Assembly (NCBI RefSeq): GCF_003479405.1
Contig: NZ_QUHB01000002.1
Span: 372,001-436,000 of the forward strand
Origin: Eubacterium sp. AF16-48
GTDB taxonomy: Bacteria > Bacillota > Clostridia > Lachnospirales > Lachnospiraceae
Reading direction: 5' to 3'
Length of the DNA: 64,000 nt
In this document: in pieces, positions 1 through 8,877 of the stretch
How the letters are laid out: each line of letters begins with the position of its first letter
Position numbering within the stretch: position 1 is the stretch's first letter
Notes under the pieces: model-generated
Seen by the model: the letters and a program-made list of their open reading frames with translations, nothing else
The model's database searches: none
What the model was told of the DNA's origin: nothing
Program-made: the position numbers and the translations under genes

Positions 1-1175
1 TTCCACATTTTATTGATGCGTTATTTGAAATGGTATCAGGATTTACCACTACAGGTTCCTCAATTCTTCCTGAGGTGGAAACTATGTCCAGAGGAATGCT
101 TTACTGGAGAAGTTTCAGTCACTGGTTAGGTGGAATGGGAGTTCTGGTATTTTTGCTGGCAGTTACTCCGGCTAATGGAAGAAGTAACAGATTTACTCTT
201 CATCTATTAAGGGCTGAAAGCCCGGGGCCTAATGTGGAAAAATTAGCACCGAGAATGCGTGACACGGCAATGATATTATATATGTTATATATGGCACTTA
301 CAGTAATTAATGTAATATTTTTACTGTTAGGAGGAATGTCGTTGTTTGACTCAGTCTGTACGGCATTTGGAACAGCAGGAACCGGTGGATTTGGAATTAA
401 AAATGACAGTATGGCAGGATATAGTCCTTACATTCAAAATGTCTGCACCATATTTATGTTATTGTTTGGTGTAAATTTCAGTTGTTATTACCTTCTTTTG
501 TTAAGAAGATTTAAAACAGTGTTAAAGGATGGGGAACTTAGATTATATTTAGGATTGGTTGTTGCAAGCATTACAGCTATAACCATTAATATTTACCATA
601 TGTTTGGAAGTATTGGGGAAGCTTTACATCATGCAGCTTTTACCGTAGCCAGTATAATTACAACTACGGGTTTTGCTACTGTAGATTTTGATAAATGGCC
701 TGAGTTTTCTAAATCAATAATAGTTGTGTTAATGATGATTGGAGCATGTGCAGGTAGTACCGGCGGCGGATTTAAGTGTGGAAGGTTGTTGCTATTGTTA
801 AAGAGCATACGACGTGGAATAAGAAAGACCTTAAATCCAAATAAAGTTGAAGTTATAAGAAACAATGGAAATGCTGTAAATGAAAAAGTAATTAGCGGAA
901 TCAATATTTACGTGGCAACATATTTTATTATTATTTTTGGAAGCTTTTTGCTAATAGCAGTGGATGGATTTTCAATTATTACTAATTTTACGGCTGTTTT
1001 ATCCTGCTTTAACAATATAGGTCCGGGACTTGATCAGGTAGGCCCTACATGTAATTTTGGACTATTTAGTGATTTTTCAAAAATAATATTAATAATAGAT
1101 ATGTTAGCCGGCAGATTGGAAATATACCCTATATTAATATTGTTTTCAAGGGATGTATGGAGTTTCAAAAGATAG
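1..1175 (+). CDS. trkH: TrkH family potassium uptake protein, 5' end outside window
   Basis: Membrane subunit of a Trk/Ktr potassium uptake system. The reading frame is open from base 3 (PHFIDALFEMVSGFTTTG), so the gene begins upstream and the ATG at 30 is internal. The four pore-loop signatures of the TrkH/KtrB fold are visible: SGFTTTG, GTAGTGGFG, TTTGFAT and NNIGPGLDQVG, each followed by a hydrophobic helix. The basic stretch after the third loop (LKSIRRGIRKTLNP) is typical of TrkH. A cytosolic TrkA-type partner would be expected upstream of the window. It is followed 55 bases later by a second channel gene, ktrB. Identification as TrkH is firm; ion specificity is inferred from the family. 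Confidence 0.93.
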   Translation, partial: PHFIDALFEMVSGFTTTGSSILPEVETMSRGMLYWRSFSHWLGGMGVLVFLLAVTPANGRSNRFTLHLLRAESPGPNVEKLAPRMRDTAMILYMLYMALTVINVIFLLLGGMSLFDSVCTAFGTAGTGGFGIKNDSMAGYSPYIQNVCTIFMLLFGVNFSCYYLLLLRRFKTVLKDGELRLYLGLVVASITAITINIYHMFGSIGEALHHAAFTVASIITTTGFATVDFDKWPEFSKSIIVVLMMIGACAGSTGGGFKCGRLLLLLKSIRRGIRKTLNPNKVEVIRNNGNAVNEKVISGINIYVATYFIIIFGSFLLIAVDGFSIITNFTAVLSCFNNIGPGLDQVGPTCNFGLFSDFSKIILIIDMLAGRLEIYPILILFSRDVWSFKR

Positions 1176-1230
1176 AGTTGTGAAAAAAATACCGGTGATG
1201 TATAATATCTTTTATGATTAGGAGATAGTT

Positions 1231-2571
1231 ATGGAAAAGAGACGTATACATTTATCAACGGCACAATTTATACTTTTAGGATTTGTAGGAATGATTATTA
1301 TAGGAAGTCTTTTTCTGATGCTACCGTATTCTGCACGTAGTGGAGAAGGGGCTTCCTTTTTAGACTCATTATTTACGGCAACATCGGCAGTTTGCGTTAC
1401 GGGATTAGTAGTTCAGGACACGGCGACGTATTGGTCAGACTTTGGACAGGCAGTGATATTATTTCTTATACAAATAGGTGGAATGGGAATAGTTACCATT
1501 GCGGTAGCTTTTGCCGCCATGTCAGGAAGAAAAATAGGTCTTATGCAAAGAACAGTTATGCAGGAGGCAATTTCTGCACCAAAGCTTGAGGGAATAGTAA
1601 GGCTTACAAGATTTATCATTAAAATGGCATTTGTAATTGAATTAACGGGAGCGGTTTTAATGTACCCTGTTTTTGCCGTTAAAATGGGGGCACTTAAAGG
1701 AATATGGTATTCGATTTTTCATTCAATATCAGCATTTTGCAATGGGGGATTTGACCTTATGGGAATAAATGAAAAGTATTCATCCTTTACATCTTTTTCC
1801 GGCAACATTGTAATTAATTTAGTTATTGTGCTTCTTATTTTATTGGGTGGAATAGGCTTTATGACCTGGGATGATATTAGAACACACAAATTTAAATTTA
1901 GTAAGTATAGAATGCAAAGCAAGGTTATTTTGTCAGCAACCATAGGACTTATAGTTATTCCTTTTGTTTATTTTTATTTTTGTGAATTTTCAGGAGCAAA
2001 ATGGCATATGTCAGGGGCAGACAGGGCATTGGCATCTCTATTTCAAACAGTTACCCCTAGAACTGCCGGATTTAACACTGTGGATTTAACTAAGATTTCC
2101 GGGGCAGGACAGTTAATTATGATTGTGTTAATGATGGTAGGTGGTGCTACAGGTTCTACTGCAGGTGGAATGAAGATAACTACCATTGCGGTACTTTTGG
2201 CTTCGTCAATATCGGTGTTTAGAAGAAAATCATCCCCTCATTTGTTTAGGAGAAGAATTGCTGAAGAGGTAATAAAAAGTGCGGCAGCCATATTGCTGCT
2301 TTACAGCTTTTTGTTTCTTATGGGTGGAATTATAATATGTGCAGTGGATGGATTTAATATTATTGATACATTGTTTGAGTCGGCCTCTGCAGTATGCACG
2401 GTAGGTGTTACTCTTGGAATAACTCCTCATACAGGTGTGATTTCGAGAATTGTTCTTATAGTGCTTATGCTGTTTGGAAGAGTTGGCGGTCTCACAGTGA
2501 TTTTTGCTACAGTATCAAGTAAGAGAAAAGATGTGGCAAAATTCCCGGAAGAAAAAATAATGGTAGGATAG
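1231..2571 (+). CDS. ktrB: KtrB-type potassium (sodium-dependent) transporter subunit
   Basis: Ion-translocating membrane subunit of a Ktr potassium uptake system, 446 residues, a normal KtrB length. Hydrophobic helices run throughout, with pore loops TSAVCVTGLV, SAFCNGGFDL, TPRTAGFNT and SAVCTVGVTLG carrying the single conserved glycines of the KtrB selectivity filter. ATG at 1231 is preceded by AGGAG. It lies 9 bases upstream of ktrA, so the two should be co-transcribed and form the KtrAB complex. It resembles but is clearly distinct from the TrkH just upstream, so the locus carries two paralogous potassium pore subunits. KtrB versus TrkH naming rests on the pore motifs and the KtrA neighbour. 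Confidence 0.92.
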   Translation: MEKRRIHLSTAQFILLGFVGMIIIGSLFLMLPYSARSGEGASFLDSLFTATSAVCVTGLVVQDTATYWSDFGQAVILFLIQIGGMGIVTIAVAFAAMSGRKIGLMQRTVMQEAISAPKLEGIVRLTRFIIKMAFVIELTGAVLMYPVFAVKMGALKGIWYSIFHSISAFCNGGFDLMGINEKYSSFTSFSGNIVINLVIVLLILLGGIGFMTWDDIRTHKFKFSKYRMQSKVILSATIGLIVIPFVYFYFCEFSGAKWHMSGADRALASLFQTVTPRTAGFNTVDLTKISGAGQLIMIVLMMVGGATGSTAGGMKITTIAVLLASSISVFRRKSSPHLFRRRIAEEVIKSAAAILLLYSFLFLMGGIIICAVDGFNIIDTLFESASAVCTVGVTLGITPHTGVISRIVLIVLMLFGRVGGLTVIFATVSSKRKDVAKFPEEKIMVG

Positions 2572-2580
2572 GAGAAGATT

Positions 2581-3228
2581 ATGAAATCAATTTTGTTAAT
2601 AGGACTTGGACGATTTGGGAGACATATCGCTGAAAATCTGTATGAATTAAAGCATCAGGTTATGGCAGTAGATAAAAAAGAGGATAGAGTAAATGCAGTA
2701 TTGGATTTTGTAACTAATGCTGTAATTGGTGACAGTACCAATGAGGAATTCCTGAAATCTTTAGGTGTAGGAAATTACGATGTATGTATGGTTTGTATCG
2801 GTGATGATTTTCAAAGTTCATTAGAAACCACATCACTTCTTAAAGAATTAGGGGCAAAAAAGGTTGTTTCAAGAGCTGCAAGAGATGTACATGCAAAGTT
2901 TTTGTTAAGAAACGGGGCAGATGAGGTGGTGTATCCAGAAAGACAGTTGGCAAAATGGAGTGCCATAAGATATACTTCCGACCATATTTTTGACTATGTT
3001 GAATTAGGGAAGGAATACTCAATATTTGAAATTGAAATCCCTAATGAGTGGGATGGCAAAACAGTAAGTGCAATAGATATCAGAGGACGTTTTGGTATAA
3101 ACATAATGGCAATTAGACGTGACGGACGTCTGGATATAAATATTACTCCTGATATGGTGTTAACTGCAGGTTGTCATATGCTGGTTCTTGGCTCAAATAA
3201 GAACATAGAGAAATGTTTTCATATATAG
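2581..3228 (+). CDS. ktrA: KtrA/TrkA potassium uptake regulatory protein
   Basis: Cytosolic RCK gating subunit that would assemble as a ring on KtrB and control potassium flux in response to bound nucleotide. 215 residues, the usual length for a single RCK_N plus RCK_C protein. The N-terminal Rossmann motif GLGRFGRHIAENL and the acidic end of strand two (AVDKKEDRV) bind nucleotide; the RCK_C domain covers roughly residues 140-215. ATG at 2581 follows AGGAG and lies 9 bases after ktrB. After its stop the operon runs directly into a degenerate trpF-like fragment, so the potassium genes were probably once followed by other genes. Confidence 0.93.
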   Translation: MKSILLIGLGRFGRHIAENLYELKHQVMAVDKKEDRVNAVLDFVTNAVIGDSTNEEFLKSLGVGNYDVCMVCIGDDFQSSLETTSLLKELGAKKVVSRAARDVHAKFLLRNGADEVVYPERQLAKWSAIRYTSDHIFDYVELGKEYSIFEIEIPNEWDGKTVSAIDIRGRFGINIMAIRRDGRLDINITPDMVLTAGCHMLVLGSNKNIEKCFHI

Positions 3229-3244
3229 GATAAAAGGTGAGAAA

Positions 3245-3334
3245 ACGATTATTAAAATTTGTGGAATAACAACGGCTAATGAAGCAGAATATCTTAATAA
3301 GGTGAAAATTAATTTGGAAACCATTTTAAAATAA
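3245..3334 (+). pseudogene. Remnant of trpF (phosphoribosylanthranilate isomerase) N-terminus
   Basis: A 29-codon open stretch reads TIIKICGITTANEAEYLNKV and ends at a TAA at 3332. The IKICGITT segment followed by an EAEYLNK helix is the hallmark start of TrpF, the tryptophan-pathway isomerase. A good ribosome binding site (AAGGTGA, 3234-3240) sits upstream, but the codon where ATG is expected is ACG. The remaining roughly 180 residues are absent. I infer a start codon that decayed after the body of the gene was deleted. An alternative is chance similarity over a short stretch; the motif is distinctive enough that a relic is more likely. Confidence 0.55.
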
Positions 3335-3351
3335 GATACTTCTTTATTTTT

Positions 3352-3380
3352 TTGACTTTATATGTTATTCTAGTTCTAGA
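3352..3380 (+). promoter_or_regulatory. Possible promoter for the pyrH operon
   Basis: TTGACT at 3352-3357 is a good -35 box; a weak -10 (TCTAGA, 3375-3380) follows at 17 bases, with TAGATT or TAAAAT slightly further. It is the only promoter-like pair between the trpF remnant and pyrH. Tentative because the -10 match is poor. Confidence 0.35.
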
Positions 3381-3454
3381 TTAAAATTGGAAGCAGTTTG
3401 TGCATAAAGCACCTTATTGCGACTAATAAAAACAGAAAAAAAGAGGAACATAAA

Positions 3455-4150
3455 ATGAATAGAGTTTTACTTAAGTTAAGTGGTGAAGCCTTAGCTGGTG
3501 ATAAGAAAACAGGCTTTGATGAAGAAACCTGTGTGGCAGTTGCAAAGCAGGTTAAAACTATTGTGGACAAAGGAGTACAGGTAGCTATTGTTATTGGTGG
3601 CGGAAACTTCTGGAGAGGAAGAACAAGCAATAAGATTGACAGACCTAAGGCAGATGGAATAGGTATGTTAGCTACTATTATGAATTGTATGTATGTATCA
3701 GAAATCTTTAGAACAGAAGGTATGGATACTAACGTATATACACCTTTTGCCTGTGGAACATGGACAAAGCTTTTCTCAAAGGATGAAGCAGTAGCTGATT
3801 TGAATAATGGAAAGGTTGTGTTCTTTGCAGGAGGAACGGGACATCCATATTTCTCAACAGATATGACCATGGTTTTAAGAGCAATTGAAATTGAAGCAGA
3901 TTGTATCTTAGGAGCAAAGGCCATTGACGGTGTATATGACAGCGACCCGGCTAAGAACCCTGATGCAAAGAAATATGATGAACTTCCTATTTCTAAGATA
4001 GTTGATGACAGATTAGGTGTTATTGATTTAGCAGCCAGTGTTTTGGCAATGGAAAATAAAATGCCAATGCTTTTGTTTGGACTTAACGAAGAAGACAGTA
4101 TAAATAAAGCCGTATCAGGAGAAAAAATCGGCACTAAAATAACTGTATAA
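3455..4150 (+). CDS. pyrH: UMP kinase
   Basis: Phosphorylates UMP to UDP with ATP in pyrimidine nucleotide synthesis; a homohexameric cytosolic enzyme of the amino-acid kinase fold. 231 residues from ATG at 3455, which follows AGAGGAA; the sequence starts MNRVLLKLSGEALAG as in other PyrH proteins. An upstream in-frame ATG at 3398 would add 19 atypical residues and lacks a ribosome binding site. GGGNFWRGR and the ALLGAKAIDGVYDSDP-like segment (residues about 145-170) mark the phosphate and nucleotide sites. First gene of the conserved pyrH-frr block; the usual upstream rpsB-tsf pair is not here and potassium genes occupy that side. Confidence 0.96.
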   Translation: MNRVLLKLSGEALAGDKKTGFDEETCVAVAKQVKTIVDKGVQVAIVIGGGNFWRGRTSNKIDRPKADGIGMLATIMNCMYVSEIFRTEGMDTNVYTPFACGTWTKLFSKDEAVADLNNGKVVFFAGGTGHPYFSTDMTMVLRAIEIEADCILGAKAIDGVYDSDPAKNPDAKKYDELPISKIVDDRLGVIDLAASVLAMENKMPMLLFGLNEEDSINKAVSGEKIGTKITV

Positions 4151-4182
4151 TAAAACATATTTTTAAAGGAGTAATAGATAAA

Positions 4183-4737
4183 ATGGAAGAATTATTAATG
4201 ACATATGAAGATAAAATGGAGAAGTCATTAGACAATCTTAAAGAGGAATACACAACAATCAGGGCAGGAAGAGCAAATCCTCATATCTTAGATAAAGTTA
4301 AGGTAGATTATTATGGAACACCCACACCTCTTCAGCAGGTAGGTAACATATCTGTTCCGGAGGCAAGGATGATTTGCATTCAGCCTTGGGATGCATCACT
4401 CTTAAAGGATATTGAAAGAGCAATTAATGCATCTGATTTAGGACTTACACCTACTAATGACGGAAAGCTTATACGTCTTGTATTTCCTGAACTTACAGAG
4501 GACAGAAGAAAAGAATTAGTAAAAGATGTCAAGAAAAAAGGCGAAAATGCTAAGGTTGCCATAAGAAACATTAGAAGAGATGCCATTGAAGCCGTTAAGA
4601 AAAAAGGCAAGGAAGATGGAATATCAGAAGATGAAATTAAAGGATATCAGGATGATGTTCAGAAATCTACTGATGCATATGTAAAGAAAATTGATGATGC
4701 CATAGATGCAAAGTCACAGGAGATAATGACAGTATAA
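4183..4737 (+). CDS. frr: Ribosome recycling factor
   Basis: Splits post-termination ribosomes together with EF-G. 184 residues, the standard length, with family signatures IRAGRANPHILDKVKVDYYG and ERAINASDLGLTPTNDGKLI. The start at 4183 follows AAAGGAG (4165-4171) with an 11-base spacer; a second Met at 4198 gives MTYEDKMEKSL, closer to many orthologues, but has no ribosome binding site of its own. It follows pyrH by 32 bases and is probably co-transcribed. A hairpin lies just downstream (4763-4794). Confidence 0.96.
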   Translation: MEELLMTYEDKMEKSLDNLKEEYTTIRAGRANPHILDKVKVDYYGTPTPLQQVGNISVPEARMICIQPWDASLLKDIERAINASDLGLTPTNDGKLIRLVFPELTEDRRKELVKDVKKKGENAKVAIRNIRRDAIEAVKKKGKEDGISEDEIKGYQDDVQKSTDAYVKKIDDAIDAKSQEIMTV

Positions 4738-4762
4738 TATATGTGCTTATACACACTTACAG

Positions 4763-4794
4763 AGAATAGAGGGGACTATTGTTTCCTCTATTCT
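4763..4794 (+). terminator. Stem-loop after frr, possible weak terminator
   Basis: AGAATAGAGG (4763-4772) is perfectly complementary to CCTCTATTCT (4785-4794), with a 12-base loop. The tail is only TTTGC, not a clean U-tract, so it could be a partial terminator or a processing site between frr and uppS. Confidence 0.5.
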
Positions 4795-4851
4795 TTGCAC
4801 TGTCAAAGATAATGTTTTACATAGGTTAATTTAGTGAAAGGCGGATAATGT

Positions 4852-5583
4852 ATGGCTGAAAAAATAGACATTACGGGACTTAACATTCCACAGCATGTTG
4901 CAATTATTTTAGATGGAAACGGAAGATGGGCGAAAAAGCGTTTTCTTCCAAGAAACGCAGGACATGCAGCAGGGGCTAAAAATGTGGAAAAAATAATTGA
5001 AGATGCTCATGACATGGGAATTAAATATCTTACAATGTATGCATTTTCAACGGAAAACTGGAACAGACCGGAAGATGAAGTTAAGGCATTAATGAAGCTT
5101 TTAAGAAATTACTTAAAAGACTGTATTGAACGTGCCAACAAAAACGACATGAAGGTAAGAGTCATAGGTGATAAATCAAGATTAGATGATGATATTATTG
5201 ACAGAATTAATGAATTAGAAGAATGTTCAAAGGATAATAAGGGAATTAACTTTATTATTGCCATTAATTATGGTAGCCGCGATGAAATAAGGCGTGCTGT
5301 TACAAAAATTTCACAGGATGTCAAAGATGGAGTTATAGAATCCCGGGATATATCTGAAAATCTTATTAGTTCATATCTTGATACGGCAGGAATACCGGAT
5401 CCGGATTTACTTATCAGAACCAGCGGTGAAATAAGATTATCTAATTATCTTTTGTGGCAGTTAGCATATACGGAATTTTATTTCACGGATGTTTTGTGGC
5501 CGGATTTTGATAAGGAAGAATTGAAAAAGGCTATTGTAAAGTATAACCAGAGAGACAGAAGATTTGGAGGAGTTAAGGCATAA
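4852..5583 (+). CDS. uppS: Undecaprenyl diphosphate synthase (cis-prenyltransferase)
   Basis: Condenses isopentenyl diphosphate units onto farnesyl diphosphate to make the C55 lipid carrier for cell-wall polymers. 243 residues. HVAIILDGNGRWAKKR near the N-terminus carries the catalytic Asp and the diphosphate-binding Arg; MYAFSTENWNRP and the C-terminal DLLIRTSGEIRLSNYLLWQ are the other conserved cis-prenyltransferase blocks. ATG 4852 follows GAAAGGCGG. It is separated from cdsA by two bases, so translation is likely coupled. The product feeds the carrier cycle completed by UppP at 50186. Confidence 0.96.
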   Translation: MAEKIDITGLNIPQHVAIILDGNGRWAKKRFLPRNAGHAAGAKNVEKIIEDAHDMGIKYLTMYAFSTENWNRPEDEVKALMKLLRNYLKDCIERANKNDMKVRVIGDKSRLDDDIIDRINELEECSKDNKGINFIIAINYGSRDEIRRAVTKISQDVKDGVIESRDISENLISSYLDTAGIPDPDLLIRTSGEIRLSNYLLWQLAYTEFYFTDVLWPDFDKEELKKAIVKYNQRDRRFGGVKA

Positions 5584-5585
5584 CC

Positions 5586-6407
5586 ATGATTTTAAGTAAA
5601 TTTGCAAATAAATCTTTTCTGACAAGATTATTAAGTGGAATAGTGTTAGTGGCACTTATTCTGGCAACCATTATTCCCGGAGGAATAATTTTGTTGGTGG
5701 CTAATATGTTAATATCACTGGTGGGAGTATACGAATTATACAGGGTTCTTGGAATTGAAAAAAAACTTCCGGGAATTACGGGATATGTGGCAGTAGTTAT
5801 CTACTATGGGCTTTTGTTCATGGGAAAAACACAAAACATGCTTATACTTATAATTGTATTTCTTATGTGTCTTCTGGCACAGTATGTATTTATGTTCCCG
5901 AAATATAAGACAGAGGAAATTTCCAATGCAATAATGTGCATGTTATATGCAGGTGTTATGTTGTCATATATTTACAATGTAAGGGCAGGAGACAATGGTG
6001 CTTATACCGTATGGCTTATATTCCTTTGCTCCTGGGGCAGTGATACATGTGCCTACCTGGCAGGAGTAGCCTTTGGAAAACATAAAATGGCACCGGTGCT
6101 TAGCCCTAAAAAGTCAATAGAAGGAGCTATAGGCGGAGTTGTTGGTGCAGCAGTTTTAGGGGCAGTATATGCTTCAGTTTTTGCAGATAATATTACAATA
6201 AATAATCCTGTAATAGTTTTTGCAGTAATATGTGCAGTAGGTGCTTTAATATCCATGGTGGGAGATTTGGCGGCATCGGCCATTAAAAGAAATCATGATA
6301 TAAAGGATTATGGCAGACTTATTCCGGGACATGGCGGAATAATGGATAGATTTGACAGTGTTATATATGTAGCACCTGTTATATGGATTTTGGTACAGAT
6401 TTTTTAA
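5586..6407 (+). CDS. cdsA: Phosphatidate cytidylyltransferase (CDP-diglyceride synthase)
   Basis: Makes CDP-diacylglycerol from CTP and phosphatidic acid, the branch point for membrane phospholipids. 273 residues with about eight predicted membrane helices. The family signature lies near the C-terminus: LSPKKSIEGAIGG, then GDLAASAIKRNHDIKDYG, GRLIPGHGGIMDRFDS, containing the conserved acidic and basic residues of the active site. Two bases separate it from uppS and nine from dxr, so it belongs to a tight envelope-precursor operon. Confidence 0.95.
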   Translation: MILSKFANKSFLTRLLSGIVLVALILATIIPGGIILLVANMLISLVGVYELYRVLGIEKKLPGITGYVAVVIYYGLLFMGKTQNMLILIIVFLMCLLAQYVFMFPKYKTEEISNAIMCMLYAGVMLSYIYNVRAGDNGAYTVWLIFLCSWGSDTCAYLAGVAFGKHKMAPVLSPKKSIEGAIGGVVGAAVLGAVYASVFADNITINNPVIVFAVICAVGALISMVGDLAASAIKRNHDIKDYGRLIPGHGGIMDRFDSVIYVAPVIWILVQIF

Positions 6408-6416
6408 GGAGAATTA

Positions 6417-7559
6417 ATGAAAAATATTACAATTTTAGGCTCTACAGGTTCCATAGGAACTCAGACTCTTGACATTGTAAGAGCCAATGATGATTTGCGT
6501 GTGGTTGCCATTGCAGCAGGCTCAAATATACAAAAATTAGAAGAACAGATAAGGGAATTTCATCCGGAAATAGTATGCGTATACAATGAAGAGGCGGCAG
6601 CTAATCTTAAGATAGCGGTGGCTGATACCTCCGTAAAGGTAGTAGCAGGAATGGACGGATTAATTGAGACAGCAGTATACAAAGGCGCCGATATTGTTGT
6701 AACGGCATTTGTGGGAATGATTGGTATACGTCCTACATTAGAGGCAATAAAGGCAGGAAAGGACATTGCCCTGGCAAATAAGGAGACACTGGTTACTGCA
6801 GGACATCTGGTAATTCAGGCAGCAAAGGATTATGGCGTAAAAATTTTGCCGGTAGACAGTGAGCATAGTGCCATATTTCAGTCCTTAAACGGTGAAAACA
6901 GAAAAGAAATTGATAAAATATTACTTACTGCTTCCGGAGGACCTTTTAGAGGAAGAACAAGGGAACAGATGAAGGATGTAAAGGTGGAAGATGCCCTTAA
7001 GCATCCTAACTGGACTATGGGACGAAAAATTACCATCGATTCAGCTACAATGGTTAACAAGGGATTAGAGGTAATTGAAGCAAAGTGGCTTTTTGACGTG
7101 GATTTTGATGATATTCAGGTAGTAGTCCAGCCACAAAGTCTTATTCATTCCATGGTACAGTTTAAAGACGGTGCCATTATAGCACAGTTAGGTACACCTG
7201 ACATGAGACTGCCTATTCAGTATGCACTATACTATCCGGAAAGAAGATTTTTAGCCGGTGACAGGGTAGACTTTGGAAAGATAGCCCGGATTACCTTTGA
7301 AAATCCTGATACAGATAATTTTATCGGATTAAAGTTAGCATATGAGGCAGGACGGATTGGAGGCTCAATGCCTACAGTATTTAATGCGGCAAATGAAAAA
7401 GCAGTTGCAAAATTTCTTGATAGGAAAATAGGATTTTTGGAAATAACTGATATTATACAGTATTGTATGGAAAATCATAAGGTTAAGGAAAATCCTTCAG
7501 TAAGTGAAATATTAGAAATAGAACAATGGGCATATGAGCTTATTGAGAACAGGTGGTAA
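6417..7559 (+). CDS. dxr: 1-deoxy-D-xylulose 5-phosphate reductoisomerase
   Basis: NADPH-dependent second step of the MEP isoprenoid pathway, supplying precursors to UppS next door. 380 residues. The nucleotide-binding motif ILGSTGSIGTQTLDIV opens the protein; VDSEHSAIFQ and ASGGPFRGR are substrate-site segments, and HPNWTMGRKITIDSATMVNK carries the metal-binding region. ATG at 6417 follows AAGGAG. Its 3' end comes within two bases of the preferred rseP start (7562), and the rseP ribosome binding site lies inside the last dxr codons, indicating translational coupling. Confidence 0.97.
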   Translation: MKNITILGSTGSIGTQTLDIVRANDDLRVVAIAAGSNIQKLEEQIREFHPEIVCVYNEEAAANLKIAVADTSVKVVAGMDGLIETAVYKGADIVVTAFVGMIGIRPTLEAIKAGKDIALANKETLVTAGHLVIQAAKDYGVKILPVDSEHSAIFQSLNGENRKEIDKILLTASGGPFRGRTREQMKDVKVEDALKHPNWTMGRKITIDSATMVNKGLEVIEAKWLFDVDFDDIQVVVQPQSLIHSMVQFKDGAIIAQLGTPDMRLPIQYALYYPERRFLAGDRVDFGKIARITFENPDTDNFIGLKLAYEAGRIGGSMPTVFNAANEKAVAKFLDRKIGFLEITDIIQYCMENHKVKENPSVSEILEIEQWAYELIENRW

Positions 7560-7561
7560 GA

Positions 7562-8863
7562 ATGCAGACATTTATAGGAATTGTTATAGCTTTAATTATT
7601 TTTGGTGTATTAGTTTTAATTCACGAATTTGGACATTTTATTGTGGCAGTAAAGAATAAGGTTACTGTAAATGAGTTTTCCATAGGAATGGGACCTAGAA
7701 TTTACAGCCATGTGGCAAAAAGCGGAACAAGATATTCCCTTAAACTTTTACCCTTAGGTGGTTCATGTGCCATGCTAGGGGAAGATGAAGACAGTAATGA
7801 AGAAGGCTCTTTTAATTCAAAATCAATATGGGCAAGAATGGCAATAGTTTTTGCCGGTCCTTTCTTTAACTTTATACTGGCTTTTGTTCTTGCTTTAATT
7901 GTTATTGGAGCAAAGGGAATTGATAAATCATATGTAACTTATGTTGATGAAAAATCACCGGCATATGAGGCAGGACTTAGAGTTGGAGACCAGATTACCA
8001 AATTTAACGGTGCCCATGCAACTCTTGGAAGGGAAATATATTTAGAGGAATATGTTAATCCTTTAGATGGAAGCAACATTAGCATTACCTTTACAAGAAA
8101 CGGCGAGAAAAAGAGCATAACCTATAAGCCGTCAACCCAGAAGAAAGCTATTGTGGGAATGTCATATACTACTCAGGATACAAAGGCTACAGTGGAACAG
8201 GTTACTAAGAACTCTCCTATGGCTGAGGCAGGAGTTATGGCAGGAGATGTGGTTACGGAAATTGACGGAACTAAAATTACCACAGGAAGTGATATGGCTA
8301 AGTATATTAGTGAACACCCTTTTGGAGAAAAAGAGGTTAATATCACTTTAGACAGAAAAGGAAAAGAAATAAAGGTTGTACTTAAACCTAAGGTGACTGA
8401 GATAGCAGACAGAGGATTTGTTTATAATCTTGCAAGAGAAAAGGTTTCCTTTGGAAATGTTATTAAATATAGCTTCACGGAAGTAAGATATGAAATTGCA
8501 ACAGTTTTAAAAAGTCTTAAAATGTTGGTTACAGGTCAGGTTTCTGCCAATGAAATTTCAGGCCCTGTAGGCATAGTAACGGTAATTGGAGATACTTATA
8601 CCAGTGCTAAGTCATCAGGTGCCACTGTTACAATTTTGTCCCTTATTAATCTTGCAATTATGCTTAGTGCTAACTTAGGAGTTATGAATCTTTTGCCAAT
8701 ACCGGCATTAGATGGTGGACGTATTTTCTTATATCTTATAGAAATTATAATCGGAAAACCAATACCAAAGGATAAGGAAGGAATGATTCATTTTGTTGGA
8801 TTTGTTCTTCTTATGGCATTAATGGTATTCTTATTATTTAACGATATAAGAAAGCTTATTTAA
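7562..8863 (+). CDS. rseP: RIP metalloprotease RseP (site-2 protease family)
   Basis: Intramembrane zinc metalloprotease that cuts membrane-anchored regulators such as anti-sigma factors. 433 residues from ATG 7562 (preceded by AGGTGG); a GTG at 7553 would add three residues and overlap its own ribosome binding site. The zinc motif HEFGH sits at residues 21-25 in the first helix; two PDZ-like regions follow (about 125-205 and 205-290), and the conserved NLLPIPALDGGRI loop near the C-terminus supplies the third metal ligand. The position between dxr and ispG is standard in Clostridia. Confidence 0.95.
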   Translation: MQTFIGIVIALIIFGVLVLIHEFGHFIVAVKNKVTVNEFSIGMGPRIYSHVAKSGTRYSLKLLPLGGSCAMLGEDEDSNEEGSFNSKSIWARMAIVFAGPFFNFILAFVLALIVIGAKGIDKSYVTYVDEKSPAYEAGLRVGDQITKFNGAHATLGREIYLEEYVNPLDGSNISITFTRNGEKKSITYKPSTQKKAIVGMSYTTQDTKATVEQVTKNSPMAEAGVMAGDVVTEIDGTKITTGSDMAKYISEHPFGEKEVNITLDRKGKEIKVVLKPKVTEIADRGFVYNLAREKVSFGNVIKYSFTEVRYEIATVLKSLKMLVTGQVSANEISGPVGIVTVIGDTYTSAKSSGATVTILSLINLAIMLSANLGVMNLLPIPALDGGRIFLYLIEIIIGKPIPKDKEGMIHFVGFVLLMALMVFLLFNDIRKLI

Positions 8864-8877
8864 TTGGAGAAAATATT

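Noticed and set aside
3376..4158. Long minus-strand reading frame opposite pyrH
   Set aside because: It mirrors the codon pattern of pyrH, has no ribosome binding site and no recognisable domain; pyrH on the plus strand is unambiguous.
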